This document shows positions 17,974 to 25,933 of a stretch of DNA of 64,000 nt, one piece after another; position 1 is the stretch's first letter; each line of letters starts with the position of its first letter. Origin of the DNA: Oricola nitratireducens (lineage in GTDB: Bacteria > Pseudomonadota > Alphaproteobacteria > Rhizobiales > Rhizobiaceae); contig NZ_JACZCS010000031.1 of the NCBI RefSeq assembly GCF_014904745.1, positions 1-64,000 on the forward strand. The letters are read 5' to 3'. Made by a program: the position numbers and the translations under genes. The notes beneath the pieces are model-generated. The model searched no databases, was not told where the DNA came from, and worked only from the letters and a program-made list of their open reading frames with translations.

Positions 17974-18001
17974 GGCCCCGCGGACCGATGCCCGCGGGGC
18001 C
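17974..18001 (-). terminator. Intra-operon hairpin between TAXI receptor and TRAP permease
   Basis: Perfect 10-base arms, GGCCCCGCGG and CCGCGGGGCC, with an 8-base loop form a very stable stem in the gap after the TAXI receptor stop. The run after the stem on the minus strand is only mildly T-rich (TCTTCAT). It is therefore more likely a partial terminator or mRNA 3'-end stabiliser that raises receptor over permease than a full stop. Confidence 0.65.
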
Positions 18002-18011
18002 GCGCAGGGGC

Positions 18012-18971
18012 CTACATCCAGCCCCGTTCCTTGTAGTACTTCACCGCGCCGGCATGCAGCGGCGCCGACAGGCCGTCCTTGATCATCTGTTCCTCGGTCA
18101 GGTTCTCGAAGGCGGGATGCAGTTTCTTGAAGCGGTCGAAATTGTCGAAAACCGCCTTGACGACCTGATAGATGACCTCTTCCGGCACGTCCTCGGAGGA
18201 CACGAAGGTGGCCTTCACGCCGAAGGTCTTGATGTCGTCCGGGTTGCCCTTGTACATGCCGCCGGGGATAGTCGCCCAGGCGTAATACGGGTTGTCGTTG
18301 ACGAGGCCCTCGATTGCCGGACCGTCGACATTGACGAGCACCGCATCGGTCGTGGTCGTGGCTTCCTGGATGGCGCCTGCCGGATGGCCGACGGTGTAGA
18401 TCATGGCGTCGATCTTGTTGTCGCCGAGCGCACCGGCCTGCTCGGCGGCCTTCAGTTCGGACGCGAGGGCGAAGTCGTCGGTGGTCCAGCCCTTGGCCTT
18501 CAGGACGACGTCCATCGTGGCACGCTGGCCCGATCCGGGATTGCCGATATTGACGCGCTTGCCTTTCAGGTCGTCGAAATTCTTCACGCCGGAATCGGCG
18601 CGGGCGACAACCGTGAACGGTTCGGCATGCACCGAAAAGACCGCGCGCAGCTTGTCGAACTTGTCTCCCTCGAATTTCGACGTGCCGTTATAGGCGTGGT
18701 ACTGCCAGTCCGACTGGGCGACGCCCATCTGGCGGTCGCCGTTCTTGATGGCGTTGATGTTGTCGATGGAGCCGCCCGTCGAGGGCGCCGTGCACTTGAT
18801 GTTGTGTTCTGCGGTTCCGCGGTTGACGAGCCTGCAGATCGACTGGCCGACGACGTAATAGACACCGGTTTGTCCGCCGGTTCCGATCGTGATGAAGGTT
18901 TCCTCGGCCGCCGCGGTCTGTGCGCCCAGGATGAGCGCGCCCGCTGCAATCGTTCGCAGTAACATGTTCAT
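18012..18971 (-). CDS. TAXI family TRAP transporter solute-binding protein
   Basis: This 319-residue periplasmic receptor has a signal peptide (MNMLLRTIAAGALILGAQTAAA). The TAXI family core follows: TIGTGGQTGVYYVVGQSICRLVN near the mature start, CTAPSTGGSIDNINAIKNGDRQMGVAQSDWQ, then NIGNPGSGQRATMDVVLKAKGW. TAXI receptors capture glutamate, 2-oxoacids or other small acids for a fused TRAP permease. It is the first gene of the transporter operon. Its start codon lies six bases downstream of a perfect 20-base palindrome that contains the ribosome binding site. The ligand is not evident; the catabolic genes downstream hint at an amino or keto acid. Confidence 0.94.
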   Translation of the reverse strand: MNMLLRTIAAGALILGAQTAAAEETFITIGTGGQTGVYYVVGQSICRLVNRGTAEHNIKCTAPSTGGSIDNINAIKNGDRQMGVAQSDWQYHAYNGTSKFEGDKFDKLRAVFSVHAEPFTVVARADSGVKNFDDLKGKRVNIGNPGSGQRATMDVVLKAKGWTTDDFALASELKAAEQAGALGDNKIDAMIYTVGHPAGAIQEATTTTDAVLVNVDGPAIEGLVNDNPYYAWATIPGGMYKGNPDDIKTFGVKATFVSSEDVPEEVIYQVVKAVFDNFDRFKKLHPAFENLTEEQMIKDGLSAPLHAGAVKYYKERGWM

Positions 18972-18977
18972 GGCTTT

Positions 18978-18997
18978 CTCCCTTTACGTAAAGGGAG
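18978..18997. promoter_or_regulatory. Perfect 20-bp palindrome covering the TAXI ribosome binding site
   Basis: CTCCCTTTACGTAAAGGGAG is a perfect palindrome with no spacer. Its minus-strand right arm AAGGGAG is the Shine-Dalgarno sequence of the TAXI receptor gene, with AAAGCC before the ATG. It may be a repressor operator at the start of the mRNA, or it may allow transcripts to hide the binding site. Confidence 0.6.
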
Positions 18998-19075
18998 CAG
19001 GATCGCGCGATCATTTCGAGAAAGCAACGCCCCAACGGAAGGCGCCGCCGCCTTTTTCCTCAACCTGCTGAAATA

Positions 19076-20122
19076 TCAGCGTTTTCTGGAAAACACCCCG
19101 ATCAGCACCGGCAGGATCACAATCAGCAGGAGGATGCGAAACACATGGTGCGTTGCGACATAGACGGGGTCGTAACCGAGCGCCAGCGCCATCGAGGACA
19201 TGCCTTCCACACCGCCCGGCGCGAAGGATACCCAGACCTGCCCGAATGGCAGATCGAGCATCCGGGATACCGCGAAGCCACCCAGCACGGAGATGGCGAC
19301 GGCAACGCCCGTGGACGCCACGCCGGCGAGGCTCAGCCGTTTCAGTTCGGCCCGGGTGATGCCCGCGAAACGCGCACCGATCACCGCGCCGGTGACGCTG
19401 AAACCGAAGAAAGTCAGCGGATCGGCGAGCCGGCCGGAGACGAGGCCCGCCGCATGCGCGCCGCCGCTTATAAGCAAACCGGCGAGGATGAAGGGCGCCG
19501 GCGAACGCAGGCGCGCCATGACAGCGCCGAGCACGAAGGTGGCGGCGAGCAGAACGATCCCCTCGCCATAGGCGAGATGCGGCAGGTTCGCATGCGGCGC
19601 GGCGCCCTCGCCGCCGCCCGCGTAACCGATCAGAGGCGGCAGGAAGATCGTGATCAGCAGAAGCCGCAGGCTTTGCAGCACCATCACGAAACGCAGGTCG
19701 ACGCCGCGGTCGCTCGCCAGCGACAAGGTGTAGGACAACGCGCCGGGCGAGGTCGCCAGCAGCGACGTCGGGGTGTCGGCGCCGAAAATCAGCCGCAGCA
19801 CGAGGCCGCAGGACAACAGCACCGCAAGAACCGTGAGCGCGAGCATCGCGATGCTCAGCGGCCAGCGCGCGACGTCCGACCAGATGTCGGGCGTCACGCC
19901 CGACCCGAGGGAGACGCCAATCACGCAGAAGCCGACATCACGCAGGAGATCGGGAACGGCCGGGCGAAGCCGCAGGAACGAGACGAGCGTCACCGCCAAG
20001 GTGCTACCCAGAAGCGCCGCTGCCGGAAGGCCCAGTTGAAGCGCGATCAGCGCGCCGCCGAAACCGGCGCCGAGCGCAATCGCCACACCTCGCCACTCGA
20101 TGTTGGTCACGTTTCCCGCCAC
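19076..20122 (-). CDS. AbrB/ammonia monooxygenase-like family membrane protein
   Basis: This 348-residue integral membrane protein has about ten hydrophobic helices and two similar halves, typical of the AbrB duplication family. A stretch such as GFGGALIALQLGLPAAALLGSTLAVTL is matched later by GVASTGVAVAISVLGGFAVSRML. The motif SFAPGGVEGMSSMALALGYDPVYVATHHVFRIL near the C-terminus is characteristic. Despite the database name the family is not an ammonia monooxygenase; a transport or regulatory membrane role is suspected. It lies upstream of the TAXI-TRAP genes on the same strand, 104 bases away, so it may belong to the same uptake module. GTG at 20122 is the start used; a GTG at 20107 is possible. 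Confidence 0.82.
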   Translation of the reverse strand: MAGNVTNIEWRGVAIALGAGFGGALIALQLGLPAAALLGSTLAVTLVSFLRLRPAVPDLLRDVGFCVIGVSLGSGVTPDIWSDVARWPLSIAMLALTVLAVLLSCGLVLRLIFGADTPTSLLATSPGALSYTLSLASDRGVDLRFVMVLQSLRLLLITIFLPPLIGYAGGGEGAAPHANLPHLAYGEGIVLLAATFVLGAVMARLRSPAPFILAGLLISGGAHAAGLVSGRLADPLTFFGFSVTGAVIGARFAGITRAELKRLSLAGVASTGVAVAISVLGGFAVSRMLDLPFGQVWVSFAPGGVEGMSSMALALGYDPVYVATHHVFRILLLIVILPVLIGVFSRKR

Positions 20123-20219
20123 TCCGATCCGACCCGGAACGGTTTTTCCCTAACAGGTAAATACGGGAACGCGCCATGGCGCATCGCCGTTTTCGCCCGG
20201 CAAATGCACGGGCTCGCGG

Positions 20220-20576
20220 TCAGGGACGCGAAAAGGCGTAAAGATGAGTCGAGCGGGCGCCCGAGCGGCAATAGGCGAAGACCAGGCCTTCCGCCTCGGA
20301 AAGCGCCTTCTGCATGGCGTCGACATTTTCGCGCGTGATGCCGGCGTGGACCACCGGGACGTAGTGGAAGGCGATACCGTGACGATCGGCTTCCGCCTTG
20401 ATCGTGTCGGCCGGCGGCTGGCCGGGACCTTCATTGTCGGGACGGTTGCAGATGATCGTCGTGTAGCCCGCCTCGGCAAGCGCGGCGACATGTTGCGGCG
20501 CGATCTGGCCGGCAACGAAAAATCCGTTGCCGACCTGACGCATATCGGCCGGCAACCTTGCAGGGGTCGTATTCAT
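20220..20576 (-). CDS. TIGR01244/DUF442 phosphatase-like protein
   Basis: This small cytoplasmic protein of about 118 residues has the dual-specificity-phosphatase-like fold of the DUF442/TIGR01244 family. It contains YTTIICNRPDNEGPGQPP, PVVHAGITRENVDAM and the cysteine loop FAYCRSGARSTHLY, a C-x4-R type signature. Family members are annotated as beta-lactamase hydrolase-like or sulfur transferase proteins and occur in sulfide metabolism and elsewhere. I use the ATG at 20576, which follows GGAG by 11 bases; the frame is open up to 20654. It is divergent from the GGDEF/EAL gene. The substrate is unknown. Confidence 0.82.
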   Translation of the reverse strand: MNTTPARLPADMRQVGNGFFVAGQIAPQHVAALAEAGYTTIICNRPDNEGPGQPPADTIKAEADRHGIAFHYVPVVHAGITRENVDAMQKALSEAEGLVFAYCRSGARSTHLYAFSRP

Positions 20577-20708
20577 TTTGGGCGAAACTCCGTTGTTGGG
20601 CCCGATTATCAATTTCTTCACCATTGCGGCAAGTCGCATACGCATGATTTCCATTTCTTAACGACGATCTGGAACGGTGGTCCGTACGGCAATTCAAGGC
20701 GGAATTCC

Positions 20709-22763
20709 ATGCGCGACACCGTTGCACCGGATCTAGGCGACACGCTGGGCGTCGCTAAAAATATCCGCATATCGTACTGGCTTGCAGTGCTGCTTATCGC
20801 CGCACTCGCGACAGCGTCTTTCTGGATCATGGACCGCGAGATCCGCGGGCAGTCCGCCGACAAGGACCTGATCTTCCTGGCCGGGGAACAGACGATGCTG
20901 TCGCAGCGCATCGCGGCGCTGACGCAGACTGCGCACGAAACGGATCGCGTCTATGTCCATGCGGCGGCGCTCAACGAGTTGCGCCAGCGCATCTCGGAAT
21001 TCGAAACCAATCACGGGAAGTTCCTCGCGACCGCCAAGGCGGGCGGCGGGCTCGCCGAGAGCGCGAAAAGCCGGCTGGCCGAACTCATGACCGGTCCGCC
21101 CTATGACGTGGATTTCTACGCCAGCGGCATCGTGAAGAACGCACGGCAGTTCGTTTCGCTTTCCGCCGACCCGGCCCGGCGCGCGCAAGCGGTTCCCGTT
21201 TCGATGGCGGCGGCGTCCGCCGCGCTTGCCGGCTACCAGCAGATTTCCGACGTGCTGACGCAAAATTCCCGCCGGTCCATCGCCAAGGCCGCCTCGGTCT
21301 ACCGCCTCCTGTTCGCGGCGATGATGCTGGTGCTCGCGGCTTCGGTCCTGTTCATATTCCGGCCGATGATCCGCAATGTCGTGCAGCGGACCCGCGACCT
21401 GATGGCCGCGCGCAACGAGATGGCCTATCTCGCTGCGCATGACCGGCTGACGGGACTGCGCAACCGCATGTTCCTGACCGACCACTTCGAGCACATGATC
21501 GAGAACGCCCGGCGGCGCAAGGAACGGGTCGCGGTGCTGCATGTCGACCTCGACAACTTCAAGTCCGTCAACGACACCTATGGCCACATGGCCGGCGACC
21601 ACGTTCTGCAAACGGTCGCGGCGCGCATCAAGTCCGTCGTACGCGCCGCCGACATTCCGTCGCGCATCGGCGGCGACGAATTCGTCATCCTGCTGAACGG
21701 TCCGGGCGACACCGACGACATCGCCCGCGTCGCCAACCGCGTCCTGTGGTCGGTCAACGAGCCGATCGAGTTCGAGAGCATGGTGTTCCGCAGCGGCGCG
21801 TCGATCGGCATCTCGATCTTCCCCGACGACGCGGAAAAACCCGAGGACCTGCTGATCGATTCCGATCTCGCGCTCTACCGGGCGAAGGACGCCGGGCGCG
21901 GCTGCATCCGGTTCTTCTCCAGCGACCTGCGCCAGCAGCACGAATACCGCCGCGAAATGGAGACGGACCTGCGCGAGAGTCTCAAACGCGGCGAGATCAC
22001 CGTCAACTATCAGCCGCAGGTCTCGCTCGCCACGGCGCGCGTGACCGGGATCGAGGCGCTGGCGCGCTGGAACCGCAACGGGACCCGTTATGTCTCGCCC
22101 GACGTCTTCATTCCGATCGCCGAAAAGGCGGGCATCATGGAGGCGATCGGCCGCCAGGTGATTTCCAGCGCGATCGAACAAGCCGCAAGATGGCATAAGG
22201 CCGGCATTGAATTCGGGCGGATCGGCATCAATGCGTCACGCACGGAACTGGTCAAGGACGACTTCGTCGCCTTCGTTCTCGGCCAGGCGAAAACGCATGG
22301 CCTGCCCGCCAGCAAGCTTTCCGTCGAGGTCGTCGAGGGCGTGATCCTCGACGACGAGAGTCTCGACGTCGCGAGCAAGCTGCGTCAGCTTCGCAATGCC
22401 GGCGTCTATGTCGAACTCGACGATTTCGGCACCGGCTACGCCTCGCTCAGCCATATCAATTCCAACGAGATCGACCGGCTGAAAATCGACGAACAGTTCA
22501 TCCAGGGCATCGATACCGACAAGAGCAAGCGCCGGATCGTGCGGGCGCTGATCGATCTCGCCAGGGGCCTCGGGATCGCCGTGGTCGCCGAGGGCGCCGA
22601 GACCATCGGCGAGTTGGAGACACTGCGCGAAATCGGCTGTCCGAACGTGCAGGGCTTCGGTGTCGCCTTTCCGATGGACGCGGACCTGCTGACCGAATGG
22701 CTGCAGATCCACGCCCCCGGCACACCGATCCCGCTTTACGACGAGGACAAGGCGTCCGCCTGA
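20709..22763 (+). CDS. PilJ-type sensor diguanylate cyclase/phosphodiesterase (GGDEF-EAL)
   Basis: This membrane protein of 684 residues has a first helix near residues 22-42 and a periplasmic PilJ-like sensor with AGEQTMLSQRIAALTQTA. A second helix lies near 200-220, then a GGDEF domain and an EAL domain. The cyclase site is intact (SRIGGDEFVILL), with a product-inhibition site RAAD five residues before it. The EAL domain keeps EALARW, NASRTEL and LDDFGTGYASLSH, so phosphodiesterase activity is also plausible. It should set cyclic di-GMP levels in response to a periplasmic signal; PilJ domains resemble nitrate-type sensors, but the ligand is not known. The frame is open upstream to 20244; the ATG at 20709 fits the first helix. 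Confidence 0.92.
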   Translation: MRDTVAPDLGDTLGVAKNIRISYWLAVLLIAALATASFWIMDREIRGQSADKDLIFLAGEQTMLSQRIAALTQTAHETDRVYVHAAALNELRQRISEFETNHGKFLATAKAGGGLAESAKSRLAELMTGPPYDVDFYASGIVKNARQFVSLSADPARRAQAVPVSMAAASAALAGYQQISDVLTQNSRRSIAKAASVYRLLFAAMMLVLAASVLFIFRPMIRNVVQRTRDLMAARNEMAYLAAHDRLTGLRNRMFLTDHFEHMIENARRRKERVAVLHVDLDNFKSVNDTYGHMAGDHVLQTVAARIKSVVRAADIPSRIGGDEFVILLNGPGDTDDIARVANRVLWSVNEPIEFESMVFRSGASIGISIFPDDAEKPEDLLIDSDLALYRAKDAGRGCIRFFSSDLRQQHEYRREMETDLRESLKRGEITVNYQPQVSLATARVTGIEALARWNRNGTRYVSPDVFIPIAEKAGIMEAIGRQVISSAIEQAARWHKAGIEFGRIGINASRTELVKDDFVAFVLGQAKTHGLPASKLSVEVVEGVILDDESLDVASKLRQLRNAGVYVELDDFGTGYASLSHINSNEIDRLKIDEQFIQGIDTDKSKRRIVRALIDLARGLGIAVVAEGAETIGELETLREIGCPNVQGFGVAFPMDADLLTEWLQIHAPGTPIPLYDEDKASA

Positions 22764-22832
22764 TCCAATCGACCGGTTGATAGTCCCGCCCCGGCATTTC
22801 GCCGCCGCGCCCGCGCGCCTATATTGCGAGCA

Positions 22833-24647
22833 ATGGAACAATCGCGAATCCACCGTCTCGACGACACGATCGTCAACCAGATCGCCGCCGGCGAAGTCAT
22901 CGAGCGGCCGGCCAATGTCGTCAAGGAACTGGTCGAGAACGCGCTCGACGCGGGCGCCGACCGGATCGAGATCCTGACGGCGGCCGGCGGCAAGACGCTG
23001 ATCCGCGTCACCGACAACGGGTCGGGCATGAACGCCGGTGAACTGCCGCTCGCCGTCTCGCGCCACTGCACCTCCAAGATCGAGCGAGATCTCGGCGCGA
23101 TCGCGACACTCGGTTTCCGCGGCGAGGCGCTGCCCTCGATCGGATCGGTCTCCCGGCTCGTCATCCGGTCGCGGCCAAAGGCAGGTGGCGAAGGCACCGA
23201 AATCATCGTCGACGGCGGCGCGCTGACCGGACCGCGCCCGGCGCCGGGCAACCGCGGCACGATGGTCGAGGTCACCGGCCTTTTCCGCACGGTTCCGGCC
23301 CGGCTCAAGTTCCTGAAGTCCAACCGGGCCGAGGCTAACGCCATCACCGACATGGTCAAGCGCCTCGCCATGTCCTGGCCCGGCGTCGCCTTCACCTTGG
23401 CCGGATCCGACCGGACGACGCTCGAATTGCCGGCCACCGGCGACGGCGCCGACGCGCTGATCGCCCGCATCGCCCAGATCCTCGGCCGCGATTTCCGCGA
23501 CAATTCCGTCGAGATCGCCGCCGAGAAGGAAGGCGTGCGGCTCGCCGGCTTTGCCGGTCTGCCCTCATTCAACCGCGCGTCGGCCACGCACCAGTTCGTG
23601 CATGTCAACGGCCGGCCGGTGCGCGACCGGCAATTGTCGGGAGCGCTGCGCGGCGCCTATTCCGACATGCTGGCGCGCGACCGGCACGCGGTCTGCGCCA
23701 TCTTCATCGACATCGATCCGCGGCTCGTCGACGTCAATGTGCACCCGGCCAAGGCAGAGGTGCGCTTCCGTGATCCGGGCCTCGTGCGCGCGCTGATGAT
23801 CTCCTCGATCCGCCGGGCGCTCGCCGGCGAAGGCGTGCGCGCCTCCACCGAGGCGGCAAGCGCCATGGCGGCCGCCTTCAGGCCGGGCCATGTCCCACAG
23901 CCATCCGCGCCATGGCGCAACGGCGCCAGCGGTATCGGCGCCACGGTTTCGCCGAACCGGCCGCTCGATTATCCGGGCGGCCTGCACGAACAGCGCCAGA
24001 GCGATCTCGGCGGCTTCACGCCATCGGCGGCGCAGGCCGAAATCCCGCAGGAAGAAGCCGCACGGGATCATCCGCTCGGCGCGGCGCGCGCCCAGATCCA
24101 CGAGAACTACATCATCGCCCAAACGCCGGAGAGCCTGGTGATCGTCGACCAGCATGCGGCGCATGAGCGGCTCGTCTTCGAGGCCCTGAAGACCGCGCTC
24201 GCCGCGCGCACCCTGCCCTCGCAGATGCTGCTGGTGCCCGACATCGTCGATCTGCCCGTCGAGGACGCCGACCGGCTCGCCGCCGAAAGCGAGACGCTGG
24301 CCCGTTTCGGGCTGGAGATCGAGCGGTTCGGGCCCGGCGCGATCGCGGTACGCGCGACGCCGGCGATGCTCGGCGAGGTCGATGCGCACGGGCTGCTGCG
24401 CGATCTCGCCGACGACCTCGCCGAAGGCAACGGGGCGTTGCGCATCCGCGACAATATCGAGAAGGTTGCCTCGACCATGGCCTGCCACGGATCGGTGCGG
24501 TCCGGACGCAGGCTGCGCGCCGAGGAGATGAACGCGCTGTTGCGGCAGATGGAATCGACACCGGGTTCCGGCACCTGCAATCACGGCCGTCCGACCTTCA
24601 TCGAGCTGAAATTGACGGATATCGAGCGGCTTTTCGGCCGCCGTTGA
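22833..24647 (+). CDS. mutL: DNA mismatch repair protein MutL
   Basis: This is a 604-residue MutL. The N-terminal GHKL ATPase shows [21 protein letters not shown] and [15 protein letters not shown] variable linker of about residues 330-410 joins the C-terminal dimerisation domain. The C-terminus carries [12 protein letters not shown], matching the DQHA-x2-E-x4-E metal motif, and CNHGRP. These mark MutL proteins with their own nicking activity, as is usual where MutH is absent. It couples MutS mismatch recognition to strand removal. The ATG at 22833 gives the conserved start [26 protein letters not shown]; the frame also opens at a TTG nine bases earlier. Confidence 0.97.
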   Translation: MEQSRIHRLDDTIVNQIAAGEVIERPANVVKELVENALDAGADRIEILTAAGGKTLIRVTDNGSGMNAGELPLAVSRHCTSKIERDLGAIATLGFRGEALPSIGSVSRLVIRSRPKAGGEGTEIIVDGGALTGPRPAPGNRGTMVEVTGLFRTVPARLKFLKSNRAEANAITDMVKRLAMSWPGVAFTLAGSDRTTLELPATGDGADALIARIAQILGRDFRDNSVEIAAEKEGVRLAGFAGLPSFNRASATHQFVHVNGRPVRDRQLSGALRGAYSDMLARDRHAVCAIFIDIDPRLVDVNVHPAKAEVRFRDPGLVRALMISSIRRALAGEGVRASTEAASAMAAAFRPGHVPQPSAPWRNGASGIGATVSPNRPLDYPGGLHEQRQSDLGGFTPSAAQAEIPQEEAARDHPLGAARAQIHENYIIAQTPESLVIVDQHAAHERLVFEALKTALAARTLPSQMLLVPDIVDLPVEDADRLAAESETLARFGLEIERFGPGAIAVRATPAMLGEVDAHGLLRDLADDLAEGNGALRIRDNIEKVASTMACHGSVRSGRRLRAEEMNALLRQMESTPGSGTCNHGRPTFIELKLTDIERLFGRR

Positions 24648-24693
24648 GCGGTCAGGCGTTGACGCGCGCGGGATTTTGTGGCGCTAAGAAACG

Positions 24694-24912
24694 ATGAATA
24701 TATTCGACATGGCCAACGCAGCAGAAGCCAAGATCCGGTATCTCGACGCGGACTATCAGGTCCTGTCGCCGGGCACCTTCGTGAAGTGTTCGGTGACCGG
24801 CAAGCCTATTCCCCTCGACGAGTTGAAATACTGGAGCGTCAAGCGCCAGGAACCCTATGTCGATGTCGAGGCTTCGCTGAAGCGCGAGATGGAATTCATG
24901 AAGCGCGGCTGA
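24694..24912 (+). CDS. DUF2093 domain protein
   Basis: This 72-residue protein reads MNIFDMANAAEAKIRYLDADYQ and then LSPGTFVKCSVTGKPIPLDELKYWSVKRQEPYV, the hallmark of DUF2093. The family is small, restricted mostly to Alphaproteobacteria and of unknown function; the CSVTG and LKYWSV patches suggest a small zinc-ribbon-like or nucleic-acid-associated fold, which is a guess. It follows mutL by 46 bases on the same strand. It is convergent with lpxK, whose stop lies inside the last 17 bases of this gene. This arrangement is commonly seen in Rhizobiales. Confidence 0.88.
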   Translation: MNIFDMANAAEAKIRYLDADYQVLSPGTFVKCSVTGKPIPLDELKYWSVKRQEPYVDVEASLKREMEFMKRG

Positions 24913-25933
24913 TGCGCCGCTGCTGATAACGCTCCGCGACCTCGGCGATCAGTGCGTCGAGCGATGCCTTGTTCTCGAAAACCAGTTCCACGCCAAGCGC
25001 GCGGGTCAGTTCGCGCAATTCGCCGAGCGGCCCCTCGGTGTGGCTGAGGCGGACCGCGTCCTTTTCGGTCGTGACCAGAGACAGTCCGTCGGAGCGCGCC
25101 TTTTCAACGAGGTCGCGCGCGTCCTCCTCGGTGAAGAAATGGTGGTCGCCGAAGGCGCGCCGCGCCGCGATCTTGTATCCGGCCGATGTCAGCGTATCGA
25201 AGAACCTGGAGGGATCGCCGATCCCCGAATAGGCCAGCAACGGCTTTGTCTTCAGGCCGCGCAGCGCGCCTGGAACGATATCGGCGCGCATCAGCGGCTT
25301 GGCGGCGCGCGCCGCCGCGCGGATGACCGTCGCACCCGCTTCGCCGTCGCCGATCCGCAACACCGCGTCGGCATGGCGCATCTGGTCAATCATCGGCGCG
25401 CGCAGCGGCCCGGCCGGGATCACCGCGCCGTTGCCGATGCCGCGCCGCGCGTCGAGGGTGACGAGCGCGTAGTCGTAGTGGACGCTGCGGCTCTGGAAAC
25501 CGTCATCCATGATGACGAAGTCCACGCCCTCGTCGATCAGGCGCTGCGCGCCGGTCGAGCGCTTGCGGGCGACGACCGTCGGCGCGATGCGGGCGAGCAG
25601 CAGCGGTTCGTCGCCGACCGAAAGCGCGGTGTCGTGCTCAAGGTCGACCATGTGCGGGCCGATATGGCTGCCGCCGTAACCGCGGGTGAGGAATCCGGGC
25701 CGGTAGCCGGCGGCCTCTGCGGCCTTGCCGACGGCAATCGCCGTCGGCGTCTTACCGGAGCCTCCAACGGTCAGGTTGCCGATGCACAGGACAGGCGCGA
25801 GCACTTGGGGCGGGCGCGCCGAATCCATCCGCATTCGCGCGATCGTGCCATAGGCCCAGCTCGCAGGCTTCAAACACCGGGCCTGCCAGCCGATCTTCTC
25901 ATACCAGAAAGGCGGCGCCTCACTTCCAGCCAA
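24896..25933 (-). CDS. lpxK: Tetraacyldisaccharide 4'-kinase
   Basis: LpxK phosphorylates the 4' position of the lipid A disaccharide at the inner membrane, using ATP. The 345-residue protein has one N-terminal amphipathic or membrane stretch and the Walker A motif NLTVGGSGKTPTAIAVG near residue 60. Further conserved parts are FLTRGYGG, VGDEPLLLARIAPTVVA and DFVIMDDGFQSRSVHYDYALV. I chose a TTG start at 25933 because GGAGGAG lies five bases upstream and the protein then begins as expected; the open frame continues to 26191 but runs inside waaA. The start overlaps the waaA end by 14 bases, so the two are translationally coupled. Confidence 0.92.
   Translation of the reverse strand: MAGSEAPPFWYEKIGWQARCLKPASWAYGTIARMRMDSARPPQVLAPVLCIGNLTVGGSGKTPTAIAVGKAAEAAGYRPGFLTRGYGGSHIGPHMVDLEHDTALSVGDEPLLLARIAPTVVARKRSTGAQRLIDEGVDFVIMDDGFQSRSVHYDYALVTLDARRGIGNGAVIPAGPLRAPMIDQMRHADAVLRIGDGEAGATVIRAAARAAKPLMRADIVPGALRGLKTKPLLAYSGIGDPSRFFDTLTSAGYKIAARRAFGDHHFFTEEDARDLVEKARSDGLSLVTTEKDAVRLSHTEGPLGELRELTRALGVELVFENKASLDALIAEVAERYQQRRISRAS

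Noticed and set aside
19026..19070. AAGGCG-N4-CGCCTT followed by T residues on the plus strand, terminator-like
   Set aside because: No plus-strand gene ends there; both neighbours are on the minus strand. The short stem is probably incidental.
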